Assembly (NCBI GenBank): GCA_009692435.1
Contig: SHZE01000011.1
Location: forward strand, 1-39,185
Length of the DNA: 39,185 nucleotides
Reading direction: 5' to 3'
DNA from: Deltaproteobacteria bacterium
Lineage (GTDB): Bacteria; Desulfobacterota; Binatia; Bin18
Positions within the stretch are counted from its first letter, which is position 1. Every line of letters starts with the position of its first letter. Under the pieces are notes generated by a model, which did not search any database, was not told the DNA's origin, and worked only from the letters and a program-made list of their open reading frames with translations. Below, one piece after another: positions 36,101-39,185 of this stretch. The position numbers were made by a program, and so were the translations under genes.

Positions 36101-37012
36101 TTAGACTTGCCCCAAAAAGGCTGGCAACTCGCGGAGGACAAAAGTTGAGACCTCCTGGCTGGTGGTGAACAGGGCATGTCGCACTCCGGTCTGGTGACAG
36201 GAGCTGCGCAACGCTCGGTTATGCACCTCCAGGCGACGCTGATAGGCTTCCTTTGCCGAAGCGTCAAAGCGAACCAGCGCGGCTTCCCCACTCTCACTAT
36301 CAACCATACGCGCCCCCGCGGAGAGCAGCGGGGGATCAACGTCTTCCTTCCCCAGGACCTGAAGGAGCGCGATATCAAAATTCGCGGCGTGTAAGAGGTT
36401 GAGTCCGGCCTGGTACACTGGCGCGGGAAAGAGAAAATCGGAAATCCAAATCGCTTTCCCAGGCCGGTGGAGCGTCCGTAGATGCTGGGCGAGCGCGGTG
36501 GGCGTTTCGACGTGTCCCGTGGGGCGATGGGGAGCGAGAAAGGTCGCGAGATCAAACAGGCGCTGTCGTCCGCGAAAAAAAGGGGTGGCCAATTGGCGCG
36601 CACTACTGCCCAGCAGATGGAGCTTGACCGCGTCGTCATTCGCCAAGACGACATATGCTATCGCCAACGCCAAGTCGCGCGCCGATTCATATTTGTTGTT
36701 ACCGGTGGGATGCTCCATCGAGGCGCTGAGATCAAGGAACAGATAGGTATACAGGTCTTCCTCTTCTTGAAAGAGTTTGATGTAGAGCCGGTCGGTCCGG
36801 CTATACAACTTCCAGTCGATATACCGAGGATCGTCCCCCATTGTGTAAGGACGGAAGTCGGCGAATTCCAAGCCATTGCCACGCCGCAGTGAGCGATGTC
36901 CCCCAGGACGACTGCCGAGAAACTGACGCTTGGTGCGGACCCGCAACGTTTCGAGACGGGCCAAGAATTGTGGGGTGAACAGGGACGGCAGTGCCGTTTT
37001 TTTCTCTGCCAT
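36101..37012 (-). CDS. DUF58 domain protein
   Basis: The 303-aa protein has the DUF58 signature: GNGLEFADFRPYTMGDDPRYIDWKLYSRTDRLYIKLFQEEED (about 46-85), followed by a VWA-like strand LFLDLSASME (D94). DUF58 proteins typically accompany MoxR AAA+ ATPases and BatA/VWA membrane proteins, acting as the soluble adaptor. No MoxR gene is visible; it would be expected upstream. The unknown gene before it ends 7 bases away, so these two are one transcript. Cassettes B and C lie between this gene and the BatA-like gene. Confidence 0.92.
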   Translation of the reverse strand: MAEKKTALPSLFTPQFLARLETLRVRTKRQFLGSRPGGHRSLRRGNGLEFADFRPYTMGDDPRYIDWKLYSRTDRLYIKLFQEEEDLYTYLFLDLSASMEHPTGNNKYESARDLALAIAYVVLANDDAVKLHLLGSSARQLATPFFRGRQRLFDLATFLAPHRPTGHVETPTALAQHLRTLHRPGKAIWISDFLFPAPVYQAGLNLLHAANFDIALLQVLGKEDVDPPLLSAGARMVDSESGEAALVRFDASAKEAYQRRLEVHNRALRSSCHQTGVRHALFTTSQEVSTFVLRELPAFLGQV

Positions 37013-37019
37013 GAGACGA

Positions 37020-38168
37020 TCACGAGAGGGAGACGAACGCGCTGAGGGTTCCTGGCGCCAAGCACCGATGGGTCATCCACCGGGCGGCGTGCGGATCATC
37101 CTCTTCATAGTGTGGGAGAAGCGCAAGCGCCTGGGGCGAGAGCTCGGATGCCCGAGTCACCTCGTCAGTGGACAGCACCGCGAAGGCGCGCGCGATCCAC
37201 GGGACCGCACCGGCCAGGATCCGTTGCCGGCGTGGTTGCCGATTGAACCAATCTTCGAGTCTCGGTCGCACCTTGGCGATGGCTCGTATGAGCCAATCCA
37301 TTTCCGTGAAGGGAAGCACCTGCGGGGAGCCGGAATCATTGCTGAGAAAGGCAATCTCACGGATGGCTGCTGTATAGGTTGTGGGATTGGTACGCAAGGC
37401 GCTTTGGTCACTAAATTCGAACGTGTGAAAATCTTCTGGGTCAAAGGTGAAGGCTAAGGAACAGGTGTGCAAGGGGAGGTCAGTGACGAGGTCACGCCAC
37501 GGATAGAACATCCCTTTGAGGTCGAAGAGGTCGCGGACGACCAGGACGCGTTCAACGTTCAGTGGATAGGGGCCGGAATCCGCGATGCCAAGCCGCGTCT
37601 CGCCATTCAGGAGCAAGAGGTATTCGTCCGTGGTCGTGAGGAATTGTTCCACCCGCCGACGAATACTCGGATCAATCGGGAGCAGCGCGTCGTAAATTCC
37701 ATGGGTAATCGTAGCTGGGAGAAAGACATTGGTGGCGGCGGCTTCGCTATTATCAAGGTGGCCATCTCCGCGATGCGTAAAGGAGAGCCGACGCCAGAAG
37801 TCGAGCACGAGATCAATGTCCGCGGTCCCAGTCCGTGGGGTGATTACACCGAAGTCGATCAGGATTTCCCGCCCCACGAGAAACGAGTAGGCGAACGCCC
37901 AGATTGTTAATGGGGACACCGTTGCCCCTAACCGCTTTCCACGTTGGGCAAGCTGTTCGGCGGTGGTGTGCTGGAGTGTTCGTCGGATTGCGTCGGGCAA
38001 GGTGAGAAAAATGTGCGTCGCCGCGAGCGTCAAGGCTTGCTGCACGGGGAACCAGTCCGGGACGGGAGCAGTTTCCTGAACGAGTGCCGCCCGAAATTTC
38101 AACCCCATGCTCCAGATCAGTTGATTCAGCCGCTCAGTGTCCACCACGCGTCCCCGGTCCTCCTGCAT
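37020..38168 (-). CDS. Uncharacterised protein co-transcribed with DUF58 gene
   Basis: The 382-aa protein has no signal peptide or clear membrane helix. Stretches such as LNVERVLVVRDLFDLKGMFYPWRDLVTDLP, FTFDPEDFHTFEFSDQSALRTNP and a C-terminal helical region with PWIARAFAVLSTDE do not match any family I know. It is adjacent to the DUF58 gene (7-base gap), so it may belong to that MoxR-type system. No Shine-Dalgarno is evident before ATG 38168; an internal Met (MGLKFRAAL) might be the true start. Confidence 0.75.
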   Translation of the reverse strand: MQEDRGRVVDTERLNQLIWSMGLKFRAALVQETAPVPDWFPVQQALTLAATHIFLTLPDAIRRTLQHTTAEQLAQRGKRLGATVSPLTIWAFAYSFLVGREILIDFGVITPRTGTADIDLVLDFWRRLSFTHRGDGHLDNSEAAATNVFLPATITHGIYDALLPIDPSIRRRVEQFLTTTDEYLLLLNGETRLGIADSGPYPLNVERVLVVRDLFDLKGMFYPWRDLVTDLPLHTCSLAFTFDPEDFHTFEFSDQSALRTNPTTYTAAIREIAFLSNDSGSPQVLPFTEMDWLIRAIAKVRPRLEDWFNRQPRRQRILAGAVPWIARAFAVLSTDEVTRASELSPQALALLPHYEEDDPHAARWMTHRCLAPGTLSAFVSLS

Positions 38169-38377
38169 GTCGCTTAGCGTACCAGAGCCGGTTCGGTCAA
38201 GGTGTGAAGGGCAAAACCTCTTCTTCCCGTCCGTGTTCGCCAGGTTCTTTTCAGCGTGAACTTGCGAAATTCCCGTATTGTTCCGAAGAATTTTCCCATA
38301 CGGGACGAAATCTTCTACAGAGTGGCCACTCGCTGGTGGCTACTCGCTATGCCACTCATGTAAAGAACGGGGATACC

Positions 38378-39003
38378 GTGGAACTCCTGAGGAATCTCCC
38401 CATTGGGAAAAAGTTTGCCCTCATTGCGATCACGATTTTTGTTGCCGCCATTTCAGTGGTCATTATCATGGTTCAGGCGCTCACAACCTTGAGTGCAAGT
38501 AGCGATTGGGGATGGCAGCGACTTACGGCCGCACAGCAAATCACGCTGGATAGTGTCATCAAACTAGGCGAGCAGAGTCAAACGGTTGGCAACATTATCA
38601 ACTCGGTGGCCGCGCTTGCCGAGCAGTCCAATTCTGTTGGCGGTCAATGCGGCCATTGAGGCTGCCAATGCTGGGGAGCATGGGAAAGGGTTCGCGGTGG
38701 TCGCCCGTGAGGTGAAGAATCTGGCCGAACAATCGACACGGGCGACCACGCAGAGGATTTGGCGGCGCGGCACAGGCGGTGACGCAAATTTCGGCATCCA
38801 ATCAACAGCAAGTCATTGGCATGGAGCAGATTGCCACGGCTATTGCCAACGTCAAAACAGCAACGGCGCGGAATGCCGTGGGGATGAGGCAGATCCAGAG
38901 CGCGACTGAGGATTTACTCGCGGTTGGAAAAACCTTGAAAGTACTCGTCGAGCAGTATCAACTCGGCGACAATGGAGTCCATCCTCCGCCCTCGCATGCG
39001 TGA
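38378..39003 (+). pseudogene. Decayed chemoreceptor (cassette D remnant)
   Basis: From GTG 38378 the frame gives ELLRNLPIGKKFALIA and a TM1, then jumps straight to signalling-domain sequence ([27 protein letters not shown]). The second membrane helix, the HAMP and most of the periplasmic domain are missing. An extra base near 38631 shifts the frame; [19 protein letters not shown] then appears in the next frame. A further deletion of tens of residues near 38760 joins to [18 protein letters not shown] in a third frame. The closest relative in the window is the cassette C receptor. Confidence 0.85.
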
Positions 39004-39017
39004 GGAGTGCGCTGTCA

Positions 39018-39185
39018 CTACTCCTCTCTCACCAGGTAGGGCGATTGCATTAAAAGGTGTGTCCAAACACGAGGGGTCGCGAGATAGGCGTCATCCCACC
39101 CCGCCTTGAGCCGTTTGTTGTGGAGGTCGAGTTTGGTGCGGGTGTCTTGGCGTAAGCGATTGAGGGCGATATGGCGCACCACGGC
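39018..39185 (-). CDS. C-terminal end of an ISAs1-like transposase, running off the right edge
   Basis: On the minus strand 55 codons are open from the window edge to TAG at 39018. The peptide includes VVRHIALNRLRQDTRTKLDL and NKRLKAGWDDAYL, a pattern typical of the C-terminus of ISAs1-family DDE transposases (LxLLRQD...KxKRLKAGWDxxYL). The rest lies outside the window, so whether the element is intact is unknown. It directly abuts the decayed chemoreceptor. Confidence 0.6.
   Translation of the reverse strand, partial: AVVRHIALNRLRQDTRTKLDLHNKRLKAGWDDAYLATPRVWTHLLMQSPYLVREE

Noticed and set aside
35830..36654. 274-codon minus-strand open frame overlapping the DUF58 gene
   Set aside because: It is a frame shadow of DUF58 running into a palindromic repeat; its tail (VVPAQAGTQ) is the usual translation of that repeat.

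Overview
The window reads as a chromosomal segment of a high-GC, Gram-negative bacterium. The Gram-negative call rests on three predicted outer-membrane barrels, periplasmic proteins and membrane chemoreceptors. The mix of flavin-dependent oxidoreductases, an Amidohydro_2-type hydrolase, an LLM-type oxidoreductase, a radical-SAM SPL-like protein and abundant palindromic intergenic repeats suggests an uncultured deltaproteobacterium-like lineage (Tectomicrobia/Binatota-like). That placement is an impression from protein style, not a measured assignment.

Layout. Positions 1-8268 carry mostly housekeeping and metabolic genes: a nucleotidyltransferase/CDP-alcohol phosphatidyltransferase fusion, a minus-strand operon (small membrane protein, acyl-CoA dehydrogenase-like protein, PaaI-type thioesterase), then engB, a family 2 glycosyltransferase, an unknown protein, an SPL-like radical SAM protein and an MFS transporter. 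Positions 8322-13169 hold chemosensory cassette A behind a good sigma-28 (FliA-type) promoter match: a frameshifted outer-membrane barrel, YfiR, a CHASE8-HAMP chemoreceptor and two flavin reductase-like proteins. Positions 13280-18049 are minus strand: gpmA, a remnant of a REP-associated transposase, a large VWA protein and an amidohydrolase. Positions 18256-22594 encode two overlapping sensor kinases. Positions 22918-26492 hold an LLM oxidoreductase, a small LRR protein, an EamA transporter and a VOC protein. A BatA-like VWA protein lies at 26589-28406 (minus).

Positions 28605-35770 hold cassettes B and C on the plus strand. B is a barrel broken by a stop codon, a PstS-like binding protein, a truncated second copy of it, and a chemoreceptor broken at a run of ten G. 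C is a barrel with sixteen consecutive Asp residues and a chemoreceptor whose predicted periplasmic region is also very acidic. Positions 36101-38168 are minus strand (DUF58 protein and an unknown protein). The window ends with a decayed fourth chemoreceptor (D) and the tail of a transposase.

Main message. The recurring unit is outer-membrane barrel, then (in A and B) a small periplasmic protein, then a chemoreceptor. Cassette A joins the YfiR/CHASE8 pair, known from the cyclic-di-GMP regulator YfiBNR, to a chemotaxis output domain. The reading-frame lesions I can see in protein-coding genes are in these cassettes (apart from mobile-element remnants), while the roughly twenty other genes look intact. 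This suggests cassette turnover or phase variation more than uniform sequencing error. DUF58, BatA-like and VWA genes, which usually sit together, are spread in the same orientation over 23 kb with the sensory blocks between them. Several repeat families, including an 11-bp phased repeat, lie at the junctions.
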